NCBI RefSeq assembly: GCF_000972845.2
Contig: NC_040032.1
Coordinates: forward strand, 12,408,002-12,472,001
Length of the DNA: 64,000 bases
DNA from: Larimichthys crocea
Taxonomy: Eukaryota; Chordata; Actinopteri; Sciaenidae
Reading direction: 5' to 3'
Part shown: piece after piece, positions 37,788-50,412 of the stretch
Numbering within the stretch: the first letter of the stretch is position 1
How the letters are laid out: the number at the start of each line of letters is the position of its first letter
Made by a program: the position numbers and the translations under genes
Notes under the pieces: model-generated
Databases searched by the model: none
What the model was told of the DNA's origin: nothing
The model's input: the letters and a program-made list of their open reading frames with translations, nothing else

Positions 37788-39179
37788 GACTGTAAGTGGA
37801 CACACACATACATCCACTCACCACCACCACCCCTACACATGCCTTCCACTTGTTGACCTACGGTGCCAGCCTGATCTCGTCTTTCTAGCAGCCCATAAAG
37901 CCCGGCCTGCAGTGTGTGGACAGCCCTTTCACACTCAAGGGTCCTTCTCAGATCTCATTACACTGTATTACAGCTAAGCCCACCATGTGTTCCCACAGTG
38001 GAAAATCCTGCTGTTCTCAAGGTATGGCTGAAAAACCATTAATTCTACCTCCTCCCCCCACCTCTCCCTCCGTCTTACGCTCATACAACGTCCCATTCCT
38101 GATGTTCATAAAACCAGTTTGAGCTCTCCGGGGATGGCGAGATACCAGCCTTCACGGACGGTGTTCTTCCACTTATATGAGCAACGAACGACGGGTGCCA
38201 CAGGCCTGGAGGGCCTCATCTCATTGCTCACAGTAGGAGCGGCTCAGCTCATAACGTTGAGAAATGGTTTGCCAAAAAAAAGAAAAAAAAGAATGTGAGA
38301 TATTCTCTGAATGAAATCTCACAGGATGTGAAACCTCCAGCGGGGCTGGCAGCACTAAATCAAGACAGAAAGGGGCTTCATTAATTTGCTTTTTTGTTTA
38401 TCTCCCAGTGTCAACGCTGGTATTTTTAGAGCAAATGTGGAGCGGTTCATTCAACAGCTGTGACCCACCTGGGATGAGCGTGCGCATGTATGTTTGTACG
38501 AGGGTGAACGCTGTTATTAGTTCATGGTCACCTTCCCGCCTTAGCAACCATTGACTGGCTGGGTGGGGTGTGGAAGCGAGACAGGCCACACACACCTCAT
38601 ACCGTGGCTTCAATGTTTACGTCTCACGGTTTCATCCTCTGCTGTATGGATTTACAGTCAGAGGCACCAAAAGCGTCTGGTTGGGGATATACAGCGTTAG
38701 CAGTCAGATATATTGGCCTTTACGGCACCACCTGGGAGAGCTAAAGAGCTCGGATAGTAGATCCTCTTCACGCTGATACTGATGTATGATCTGATAGTGT
38801 GTGTTTTTACTCTGAATGATTTGACACTAAGGTGCACAGATAGAAGAAAAATGTCAAGATAATGCGTGTGTGTGTGCAACCCTAACCGGCTGCACAGAGG
38901 GATCTAGGATGGGGAGGCCCCCGAACTCTGCGTCTACAAAAATAATAATAAAATGCTTTTTTGTAGCTCCCTCCGTGTCGAAATCCCAGCCCGCTGCGAT
39001 CACAGGGGCAAGTATGAATTCCTGTCTGGAGATGACAGAAGCTGTTAGTCTGAGCGGCGGTGCACACTCGCTCAGCTCGCTCCAATCAGACAGGAGGGAG
39101 GGAGGATGAGGCTTCTTCTATACAAGGAAGCGCTCCACCAAAAAGGGGGAGGTGGACATAGACTGGGTTAGCAATACAA

Positions 39180-39440
39180 CAATACCTGCACACTTCTTAC
39201 GCTCTTTTTTCCATACCTTCGTACGCTCACTCCACTTTTTCCTCCTTACCAACCATCCTACCTTCGACCTTCCCACTCTTCCTCATCTTCTTGAACCTTC
39301 TGTCTTTCCCCTTTATTCCCTACAATCGTCTGTTTTCCATCCTTGTCGCTCATCTTCTTTCTTCCATCCCATCTTTATGTGTATCCCTTTATCCTTCCCT
39401 CCGCTTCCTTCCTCATCCCCCCCTTTTGCCCCGATCACCT
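39180..39440 (+). repeat. pyrimidine-rich low-complexity block
   Basis: About 260 bases in which the + strand is dominated by C and T (TTCC, CTTC, CATCC words) with few purines. It has the look of an eroded (TTCC)n-type array. It makes a spurious open frame at 39152-39478. Confidence 0.7.
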
Positions 39441-42210
39441 CGGACACTCGAACCCACTGTGTCTTTGTACCTGTCTGATAAAGTGACAGGCGGACACGGA
39501 GAGACGAGGGTAGTTACAGTTGCACACTGAGCTCTATGTGTACAATGTGACAGCTCTTAAACGTTGCTGCCTCTGTAGTGACAGACCGCTGAGCGCTGTG
39601 GTTGATGGGACACAGTTAAAGTTACAGCAGCAGATGGAAAAGTATTAACAGAGAGGCATGCGGAGCTACTTCACATGCCCCCTGCCTTTGAGCAGCAGCA
39701 ACATATATACGGCGAGGTATTAAAAGTAGAGGGTCACATATATCTTCGGCTCAAACACATCCTTGGCAACCAGAAAAGGGAGGCTCATAGTTTTCCCACA
39801 TTGCACCTGGGTGAATTTTGAACCGTCCACGCTCGCTCACTCCCTTCCCTTCTTCATTTGTCTTTCCCCTTTTGTTTTTTCTGTCTCAACCCAGCATTTG
39901 ACACCTCTGAGCTGCCACCCTTGCAGCTGATTTATTGCCATTAGCCGTGAAAGGTAGTCCCACCTTGGAGGATGTGCGGCACTTGAGGGGGATGGCAGGT
40001 AGCGTGGCTCTTGCGGTTTTGCATTGTTGTCCCGCTGCGCTGACGTCAGTCGACATTCATACCTACCTCATACCCTGCAAAAAAAAAAAAAAAAACGGCT
40101 GATCTCGTTACCATTCAGCAGGCGGAATTCAAGAAGAATAAATCCTCGGCTGTGTAAGAGTTTATAGGGCTCCCTGGATGTTATTTATTCCTGCAGCCAG
40201 AGGGAGATCCCATGCGAGTACAAGGCATTCAGGGGTTAATGTGAAATCCTCCTTATTCCCCTCATACAGGATGATTTATTCCTCCGACTTAAGTTGTAGC
40301 ACATGTGTCCCGCATGGACAGAGCAGCACATCGGATATGACTGCTGCCCCTGATGCCTTGGGAGTCATTTGTTAAGGGTCCAAAGGGGTCAGAAATAATT
40401 TCTGACCCCACAATCAGCCAAGTGGCTGTGGTGTACATATCAGTTGTTGTACATGTTTGAACCTTAAAGGTTCTTTGTGTTGCCTAACAAGCTAGGAGGC
40501 TTCAACTCAAGTGCCTACAGATGGCGAGCTGTCACGCTAACAACCATCCCGGCATAAACACAGGCAGAACACAAGAGCCAACCACTGACAAACTGTGACG
40601 TTAACACCGGGAACAGGCAGCAACCAGCCATTGTGCAGTCATCAGATCTGTTATTTAATCACACTAGAGCCTGGATGTGACTGCAGGCTACAAATCTGTA
40701 ACAACCATTAAGCTGAGCAGCAAAGGTTGGCAATCAGGTTGTCAAAGCCTTGTCGAGGTTTAAAATACACCATTGTACCTATTGAAGGTGTATTTTCAAC
40801 CTCCTTCCCCATTGTTCATCCCCCTTCTCCAGTATCCACTTGGCGCCTATTCTTAGCTCTATTGTAACAGGGATTACGGTGACATGTTGTCTTTTGTGGT
40901 TCTTACAGCAGCTACAGCATCCGTTGCCGCAGGACGACCACGGGTCAGTCAGTGCGAGTTACAGGTGTCTTCTTTACACGCACTGTGCACCAGGATAGTG
41001 TTACATGTTGGTTTGGGGAAGCTTGTTCACAATGGTGGATAATGTTTGAAGGAAAGTTTGGCGTCATAAGCTAAGACGATGTGTCAAATAAAGGATATTA
41101 GATCATTTATTAGTCAGTTACTGATTAAAACATTTACTGATGCTTGAAGGAATAATTTTAGAAAATTGCTTTTGGATGAGATCATCAATACTACTCTCAA
41201 TCTCCATCTGATCAGCTCTGCATAGCTTGATCTGAATTTCGTCAGCCTAGTGGACTGAGAAGGACTTAAATGACCCAAAGATTTTAGTTTAAACTAGTTG
41301 AAGCTGGAGATCGAGACCATAAACTCACGAACAAACTGCTTACTGAGGTAATAAATCAAGAGAGAAGTTGGGTTATATCCCCATACGGCTCAATACAATC
41401 CGAGAGGTAGATATCAGCTGTTGACTTGTAGCTTTAAATTTATTGTACAGATATAAGAGTGGTATTTACAATCTCATCTAACTCTAAAGCCCGATGGTAT
41501 CAGGTCAAACAGTCAGCACACAGATTATTTCTTGTTTAAATAAACAGCTTTTTAAAGACACCAATCAGATCATATTTGGATCCATCACTTGACTATGGGC
41601 TGAAAAAGTGAGCAAGGCAGGTTTATTCCTTAAGAACATCTGTGTGCTGATGGACTCACTTCAGATTACAGTGGACACGATCATGAAATCTGATGCTTCC
41701 ACCGTTCACTGTATCACAGCTCAGTTACAACCTGACTGTAAATACAAAAGCTGCAAAATACAGTATATATAGGTATAAAAATCTAATATATGAATGTATG
41801 TTTGTACACATTATGTACATATAATACCAGAATTATATAATGAGTTATTTATCTTCACATTATAACCTCATATTCATTCCCATAAGTTTCACATTTTCTT
41901 GTAATTTAAGGGGGAAAAATGGAATTGGTCGCGCCGAAGCTGCTATAGTAGTTATTGTTTGCTGACCTCATGAGTCCTGCAGTCCCAAGACAAGACGTAT
42001 AAAGAGCAGACGAGGACAAAAACTGGTCTTTGAAATGGAGAGTTAACAATTTCCCACAACCTAAAACATGTCACGAGCCAAAAGTCCGATCAGTCTGTCA
42101 ATGAAGCAACATTGCTTCATCGCGGCGATCCACACCGGGGTGATCAGGTGGAATACTTTTATTCTACGGAGAAGTTTGACCTCTTGTCCCTTACTGCACA
42201 CCATCTGGAC

Positions 42211-42214
<4 letters not shown>

Positions 42215-42248
<34 letters not shown>
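42215..42248. repeat. (TG)n microsatellite
   Basis: About 17 perfect TG units. Confidence 0.95.
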
Positions 42249-42249
<1 letters not shown>

Positions 42250-44159
42250 ACCTGTAATACAATACTTCCCTTCAATAAACAACTGAAGCATTCCCGTGCT
42301 GTTTTGGTTAAAATGCTTGATTGTGCAATAAATCAGTCTTTTGGAAGCAAACGACAAACAGAGCACAGATCATTTGATTCATCCGACGATATTAAACATG
42401 GGTTCTCCTCTATGATTTTACTTTATGTAACTCTTGAAGCGCCAATCTGTCCAAACCCCTACGTACCTAATGAGCCTTGACAGGGCGCTCGATGTTTTCT
42501 CAGATTTGATTCATGTTATGGCTGCTCTGCATTAAATACAGGTAAAAGTTCAGACCATGTGAAGGCCGTCGTCACGCTAATTCAGTGAGACGTGAGCTGG
42601 TAAAGAAGCTGTATTGTTTCCTATAAGGAAGGACTACCAATACCAATAATGTAGCCACATATGCCTCCAATAAGAAGCGGAGGGAAATGGGGGTCAAAGT
42701 TGACATTGCTAAGGCCACAAAACATCAGAAGACAGAGATATAAATCTGGCAAAGTCAATATTAGTCAGATAGGGGATATGCAGACTTTGAAGGAGACATC
42801 TCTAGATCAATGCACCGGCCCTCTGGGCTTTTAAAGCGGACCCGTCCGCCCTGCCCCACCCTCAGCCCTCCTCTATTTAACTCTGCCTGCACTCCAGCCT
42901 CTATCTCATCCATCTCATCTGTACCAAGCGCTGTTATGCTGCTCCCGCTCGCCCAGCTGCCTGCTCAGGAATCCGCATACCACCTTTTCTTTTCTTTTTT
43001 TTTTCCCCCTTTCTCTTTCCTCTGCGCTCCCCCGCCCCTGCCAAACCCCATTCAGTCCACAAACAACAAATAACTTACCTCAGCTGATGGATGACTCACT
43101 GTGAAACCCAAGATGGAAGCTTTCATCTTGTCTGTGGGGTTACTGACAGCTTAACGTCACCGGAGGTACAACAAAGATTTGGTCATGATGGTGGGGGGGA
43201 AAAAACTGGCACTGTTGGTTAAAGAAAATAATATTTATTCAGTGCCTGGAGATGCTGACTCACAATGTTATATTCATTAATCCATCATATTGCACTTTGT
43301 AGTGCGAACACATACAGATCCTGTCAAAGGTATTGGTTATAAGAGCGAGGCTGGAGTTATGTAGGCTTTTCTCCAAGTCTCCATAAAAAAGAGCAGGTCA
43401 GCTGATTTCACAATATTCTTCTTAAACCGTCTTTGAAGTCTGAGAAATATTTCCTTTATTTATTAGTCTGGCTGTCAGAGCTCCAAGCTCCCCGTGAGTC
43501 CAAAATGTCTTTTTATTTTTTTATTTTTATCCCCGAAACTTAAAAATTCTCTTACATAGCTAGTTTACAGATGCAAGGAGCAACTCTGGGTCATGTAACA
43601 CATTTATTTTCACGGTAAAAAGTATATTTGAGTCGAAACCCACACACAGCAGAGAGATTTACAACAACAACACAGAACGCACCTGTACGCTGACCTCAAA
43701 TCAGAGCAGGTCTACCAAAAGAAGATCCACTACAGAGAGATGATTCACAGCAGGCGTGCTGGTTACATGACCTCAACTGCTGATTTGGGCCAGAAATTAG
43801 AACATAAGGAAAACATTTAAGTTAACTGTTCAGTTTATCTTTAAATATCTTAAATATTGCCGTTTGATTTGACATTTTTCAAACTGAAACAGGGACGACA
43901 CCTCAGCTCCTAACTGCAACGCAGTAAAACTAATTTATAGAACATATATTCAACATAATCAACTCACATCATGTCATAATAAAAATTTGTGTGCATAACC
44001 TATAACCTCTAATACCTACACACATGCACGTACGTCCACAAACATACACCAGTGCAGTCCTGTAAATCAAGATTTAATACAAAGGTAGGTGAAAAAAAAC
44101 AGCTATGAACAGAGGAGGAAATTAAAAAAATAATTGCATAACTTTAAGTCTTAATATAA

Positions 44160-44345
44160 TGTGAACAGGTGAGTTGTATATAAATTCACCCTCAGTACAG
44201 TTGTCATAAATGGGGAAATTAGCTACAATTAGCTGTAAACATGTTTATTTCTGCTGTGAAGTTTTTAACATGGGGACTTATGGAGACTGACTCACTTCTG
44301 GAGCCAGCCTCAAGTGGACGACAAGAGGAACTGCAGTTTTTGGTC
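44160..44345 (+). repeat. teleost dispersed repeat relic (GGAGCCAGCCTCAAGTGG type)
   Basis: TTGTCATAAATGGGGAAATT, AGCTGTAAACATGTTTATTT, CTGCTGTGAAGTTTTTAACA, TGGGGACTTATGGAGACTGA, TGGAGCCAGCCTCAAGTGGA and GGAACTGCAGTTTTTGG follow in an order I recall closely from a very common fish repeat. The copy is truncated at both ends and modestly diverged. Confidence 0.65.
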
Positions 44346-44987
44346 AATCTCACTGTGTTCCCTCATTAGCTGTAATGGCTAAAATGCTCTAATTAGTTTA
44401 ATTAATGAGGTCTTCTTGCTTATATTCAGTGGCAGCAGTAGAGAGATGAACGGTGGTCTTTAATGGATCCATTAAAACCAGCCTCATCAACAGCGTGTGT
44501 GTATTATCTGCTTGACTGACAAGCACAATAAGACCTAACTGATCTGTTAATGGCTGCTTTCACTGTAGCTGGGAAACGTGCCGATGTTTGAACATCAGTA
44601 AATGAATCATCCGCATTTTTTCATCGCTCATGAGAGGCGCTCTGATATAACTCATACGTGCCGCGCGGGAAACGAAGTCTGACAAACCTACAAAACAGTC
44701 CACAATTAACGGGAGCGGAAACTTGGACTGAAACTGGAGCAGCACTCCTCATACATACCTGTTATTCTTCAGTACTCTTTCATCAGTTGTATAATCCTCC
44801 CACCCGGCCTCAGTTGCCAATCCCATCAATGAATCTCCTGCTCTCTCCAAAAACCTTTATTCAATCAGTGCAGTGACTTTCTTTCTTTGTGGATTCTCCA
44901 AAATCTCTTGTTCAGTGCATGTACACTTTACACACTGCATTAGTCTCAATGGAATCTCACCTGCACGTTTGTTATCGGTTATTTAAG
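44346..44987. other. gene-free intergenic DNA
   Basis: Nothing recognised. Confidence 0.5.
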
Positions 44988-45715
44988 CAACATTACGTAA
45001 CTTTTCTACCATGAAATAACAGATTTAAAATCGTTTTCCGGTCTCTGTCATTCCCACTCTGTGGGACGTACATTTGTTCTTGTAACTTTGGAAGAAGTGC
45101 GTAATATTTTACGCTACTAAATCACAACACCAGCATCATCGTTTACACCAATAGCGTAGGAGCTTTGTGTGATGCCAAAAACTGGAGCCAGGCAAGCTGC
45201 AACCGAGCTTCGATGGACTAATGGTGGAGCTAAAGAGCAATCAGAGAAGAGTAAATCTGGGACTGACTTTTAGTCATTGGCAAGAGCTCAGTGAAACAAA
45301 AGGCTGAAAGAAAGCTGGGCTTCTTGCTGTCGGACTAGTGAGTAATATTACCTGGCTGCTATGTGTTGTGTTGTTGACCTTGCATGATGTTACCACAGCA
45401 GTAATGTTTGAACCAGTGCCACGCGATCCCACATTACAGAGAAAGAGCAGCGATTCTTCAGGTGAAATTGCTGCTGCGCGGTCAAAGCGGCAACCCGAGC
45501 CTCCCTGTTGCATTTTTTAGTAGCTCATGCGAGCGTATTTAAGTTAAGCACATTTACTGTAATTACTCTGCCATCCACTGATGTGAGAATATGTCAACGG
45601 ACGGGGGAAGTGAACCAGCTACAGCTGGCAACCGCGACACGGAGAACATGATACGTCCGTACAGTAACTATGACATATGGAAATAAAGTTGAAAATGAGT
45701 GAAGCGTTCCTTTAA
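44988..45715. repeat. possible dispersed repeat segment
   Basis: Blocks such as GCAACATTACGTAACTTTTC, TCATTCCCACTCTGTGGGAC and ATCACAACACCAGCATCATC look familiar from repeats in spiny-rayed fish genomes. I cannot show a second copy or matching ends within this window. The class is unknown. Confidence 0.35.
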
Positions 45716-48700
45716 TCTAAAATGAGTTACCTTCCACAGCATGAAAATAAGTTTCTGCAGCCAGTGTCTACAGTACATTTGTCACCATGCAGCCAGTAAA
45801 GCACGAACACTCTTTCTATGCAGACTAATGGACGAGCAATCTGCACTCCAACCACTTGAATCGGCCTCCTCATTAGACTCTAATCAGACTTTAATATGGC
45901 TCAGTGTTGTTTTACAGTGCATGTGTGACTTATGTGTGACTAGTCAGTTAATCAGTGTACACTTACTTTAATGTACTCTTGATAGATTGAAGCGATTTCG
46001 CCCCTTGCTCCGCCGCTTGCCATTTCAACGTCATTAGACATTATTGTTATGATAACCAGGACAAAATCCTCCGAATGGCAAAGGCCGAGGGAACGTTTGA
46101 TTAAATGCATCAATCTCTATTTACGAGGCCATACGTGGAGTCTATGCTTCGTACATGCAGACGATGAAACCTCAAGCGCTGCTGCTACAAATTAAAGTGA
46201 CGTTTATCTAACTTATCACTGGAACAGACCTTCTTGTCGGCCTAAATAAGATGCTTTGGATATTTATGGTGAATTTCAAGCTCTCCTCTTTCAGATAGTC
46301 CAGTGTGTGTTACATGAATTTTGGTTTATCACACCTGAATAAGAGCCTTGTAACAGCTGCATCTCACGCTGTGAACTATTTCTGATTTCGCCATTTATAA
46401 CTGAAAAGTATACCTTTGGGTTAACCGCAGGCAACCCATGTTTTCTCTGTGCACTTTCTGACATTACATGCTGTCTGTTATATGTACCACTCACTGACAC
46501 ATGCTGCCTTCTCCATGTGCTTTTCATCCTCCGTCTGCTGGCTACAGCGTGGTCTCATCCAGCCTGCTTTTCTTTGGCTAACGTTAATATTGTGTAGGAA
46601 ATTCCTGATTCCACTTTTCAGCCCGACCATTGTTACACATTAAGTACAATACTGCCTGTTGGCGTTGCCGTACCTTAGCTTATCTCATCCTTCCCCTCCT
46701 TGCTGCCGGTGATAGGAAACATACCAATCCACCTTGGGAGCAGTCCAGTTGGACAGCAGCAAAGCAGGAAATAGTATTTTCTGGAATTGTCGCAGGACAT
46801 TTGTTCATATCGGTGATGGTGTCTGTATCATTCTGTATCCGTTAGATATGTCTTGTTAAACTTGACTTACTGCCTCATACTTGTCAGAAGATACTGTATG
46901 CTTAAAGGATAGCATGCATACCAGGCAGACTGAGCCATTCCCTAACAAAGTCCACAGCTGCTAGAGGCTCTGTGAGTCACAAGAACAATGAACATGATTT
47001 TTAACATGTGCACCATCTTAGATCGGCTGTTTAACACAAGGCAACTGATAGGAATGTCATTATTATTGCAGCTATTTGTACTGAAGTATTGGACAAAAGT
47101 CATTATGATGCATCTTCTGGGAGCATGATCAGAGTGGTGGACTGTTGACAGACTGAACCACACGGCTATCCATTTGCAGTTTTCATGGTGAAATCCCAGT
47201 TCAGACTACAACAAAACCATTTTTTGAACGTCGCAGGGAAAAGTTGCACTGGTGTCAACTGGCCCATCTCAGCTCAACTGGTAAGCTGGTTGAGGGCATT
47301 GCCTGCAACTCAGCTTGACAAAAAAAAAAAAGTAGCACGTTTTAGAAAGTAAGGCCAGCCGATCAGCTGGTTCTGAAGTCAGCTGGTTAGGTCAGTTACA
47401 AACTGGTCCTAGTTTTGGATGGAGGAAGAAGAGGATTCACCTCAACAAGGTTGATGAACAACCATGCCTGTAGGACTCAAGCATTAAAATGTTCTCTACC
47501 TTCTCGTTTTCGTAAAGTCCGAAAAGCCAGCAGTTACAAGACAGAGAACAGAAAGTCGTTGTACAAGACAGCATGTGGTCTCCATAGCAGGTTTTCAGTA
47601 TGATGCACCACCCCTGTTGCAAATCTTGTTCTCTATCATCTCGAGACTACATATACGATATATAGACTCTTCAGAGAACCATGGGTACATTGTAACCGTG
47701 AAGTCTTGGTCCATGGACTGAACTGTGGTTAAAAACAGAAAGAAGGTTATCCTTAACTCAAACATCCAAACAAACCCCCCAAAATGGGAAATATTTCTTT
47801 AAAGCTCCATGCCACATCAGCGTTTTGGATGTTTTGCATGTTATGTTGTTCAAGTAATTTTTCGCCTGGACACAGCCAACAATAACGGACACATGCAAAA
47901 TATTTCCAGAACACAGCAATCTCTAAAAAACACAGTCATTTTCCCCTCGAGGACTGGATGATTACCCAGATTAAAGTAACTCTATCAGACATCTTTAACA
48001 AAAACTACAATAACATAATAACACCTTAAAAGGAGTCGTTACGTGCTTTCTTAAGCTCAGCCAGGATGATATTGGCTAATATTCCATTCTTCACATTACA
48101 AAAGACTTTGATACTGTGTCTGATTTCAGTGTTAAACCGGTAATAAGAATAATGTTAATGGCGTAATTCCTCCATTTCATGATAGAGTGGGTATCCATTT
48201 CAAGGGACGCTAATGGACCACTGGTGTGACAGAAGAAGCTGAGGAATGTTCCAGGTCTCCTTTTACAAACTAGAGACAGAAATAAGCAGCAACTGAACAA
48301 TAGTTATACTGACAGCTGAGGTCTTTAAGGTTGCGGGAAAAAAAAAAAAAAAAAAAAAAAAAAAACACACCTCTGTTGCGCAACACGAGGGAATAACATC
48401 CCAAATTATCCTGATCCGAATCATTTGAAAGCCAAACATCTGCGGGTGTTTGTGAAGACGCTCCGGTGGAAACAGAAGACAGTCATGCATGACAAACTTT
48501 CCTCACTTTATTAGCTCTTTATCACCCATGCTTGTAGTACCATATTTCATAATTTGGCAAATGAGCAACCTCCAGGACTGAAGCTACCATTGAGGAGGAA
48601 TTAGCTAGGGGGAATTAGCAGCCAGTCTGTCAGTCCGCTGAAGATTTAGACATTGTAGGTATGAGTCCAGATTTTTTTTGGTGTTTTTAAATAAATATTT

Positions 48701-50146
48701 CAAGGTCAGTTAATCAAAACAATCAAAGTTGGCGTAAGGAACGGACTGTGAAACGGTATTTAGGCTTTTATTTTGAAATATAAACATACAATAATGCTTT
48801 ATTTTACACGGCTGTAATCATCTGATGATCAAGGAAGTTTCATGGAAAGAAAATCTGGCTCTATCTTAGCAAATATGTACAATATACTCATATTACATGG
48901 TGCCGCATGTGGGAACAGAGACAAAGTTCTGTTACAGTTACATTGAGTGTAAAAAGTAATAAATTAAACTAAGAAATTAAATTATAACTAATTATATTTT
49001 GACAGCTCACTCAATATATGACAAATTGAAACAATTACAAGTTTAATAAATATTCTTTTTGCTGTCTGTTGGTGCTCGGTGTTTCTGAAGTCACCTTTGG
49101 ACCTGTTGAGAACACTTTAAAGACACAGTGCCCGTGCTTATCTCCTTCATGTCATTCAGTGCTCACAAAAACTTTTCCGAAACGCTTTTCCCCATTTATA
49201 GCAGAATATTATTAGGCCTTGAATAACAACATTTGTTTGGGTTGCTCTCCAGAGGAAATTGGATGGGGAAGGTCAGGGTGGTTACGGCTGTTTGTCAGTG
49301 CGGCTGCAGAGAGCTGGAGCCCTGGAACAGATTTCTGGATGGGTCTTAGAAACATACGCCTGCCATGCTTCTTCCCCCTCATTGAAAAAAAATAAAAAAC
49401 CTTGAGGCCCTCTAGAATAACACGGAATGCCTGGAGTAAAAATAATCCTCCTCATATCACACAATAAGGGAGTATGTGGATTTTGTCTTCAGCACTGCTC
49501 TGAAAAATGTGCAGATTGATAAGAACACTGCCCTCTTTATCATAAAAAACAAGGATACAGGTTTCACTGAGCAGGCTTACCACGCTATCCATCTGACTTC
49601 CTGGCAGGCATGCCTCTCGCTGCATTCATCACACACACATGAAGAGGTAACTGAAACCATGCTGAATGTGCCGAGCGGCAATCATGATTATACGCAGCAG
49701 ACATGCTGCTAATAGCCGAGCATGTGCGCGGTCTTATTGTTGCAGTGAAATGAAATAATGTGTTATGAGTTTGCACTGATTCATTTTGTTTCAGGATAGG
49801 TTATTTATCTTCATGGTGTTTTGTATTTGGATGTAAAAGAGGTTACTGTGAACTGTGAGATCCTTTTTTTTTCAGCGTAATTACATGAATGTATACAATA
49901 TATTTAACAGATCGCTATGGTCAATAAGACATGAGAGCAGACACAAGGTTCTTTAGCTTTTGGTTTGGCTCAGCATTTTCATATCATCTACTTGTTGCTT
50001 CACAGTTAAGTGTCAGACATTAATGATAATGAGTTTTTCCAATGATGAGAGTGAGAAGATCAATACCACTCTCATATCTGCTCAAACAGACATCTCGCTT
50101 GGCTCCGTCCAAAGTTCAAAAGTACACCTCCACATATCATAAATAT
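45716..50146. other. gene-free intergenic DNA
   Basis: No credible exon. It includes a 28-base A tract (48338-48365) and AT-rich DNA at 48.75-49.05 kb. At 47.26-47.42 kb the word AGCTGGTT or close variants occurs several times. Confidence 0.5.
48338..48365. repeat. poly-A tract
   Basis: Twenty-eight consecutive A. I found no retroposed gene body or target-site duplication upstream, so it is not called a retrocopy. Confidence 0.95.
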
Positions 50147-50150
50147 TTAA

Positions 50151-50408
50151 AGGTCCAGTGTGTAACATTTAAGGGGATCTACATCATATATGTTAGAAAT
50201 GGAATATAATATTTAATTAAAAGTATGTTTTCATTAGTGTAGAATTATCCAACGTGTTGTTACTACAGTAGTAGCAGTAGATCTACTTTGGGCCATTTTT
50301 CATGAGTTTCGTAGGTTCTTCTTTACATTAGGAGGCGAGGGGTGAGTCAGCGGGTTGAAATCTGCAACTTCACCACTAGATGCCACTAAACCCTCCACAC
50401 TGGACCTT
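50151..50408. mobile_element. short non-autonomous TIR element flanked by TTAA
   Basis: The left end AGGTCCAGTGTGTAACATTT and the right end CACACTGGACCTT are near-perfect inverted repeats of about 12 bp. TTAA sits immediately outside both ends (50147-50150 and 50409-50412), consistent with a target-site duplication. Inside are GAAATGGAATATAATATT and CCACTAGATGCCACTAAACC, words I recall from a very common percomorph repeat. The element is 258 bp with no coding capacity. Full-length family members are longer in my memory, so this copy is probably internally deleted. Confidence 0.8.
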
Positions 50409-50412
50409 TTAA

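Larger units (their letters stand above)
36613..44159. other. gene-free intergenic DNA
   Basis: No credible exon. It contains GT/CA microsatellites near 37.61-37.66 and 37.77-37.79 kb and at 42.22 kb, a poly-A run at 40081-40095, and pyrimidine-rich blocks at 39.18-39.44 and 42.96-43.04 kb. Confidence 0.55.

Noticed and set aside
39152..39478. 108-codon frame rich in Pro/Ser/Phe
   Set aside because: It reads through the pyrimidine-rich block, which lacks stop codons because it lacks purines.
48338..48365. Poly-A tail of a processed retrocopy
   Set aside because: No gene-like sequence or target-site duplication is visible upstream on either strand; treated as a simple A tract.
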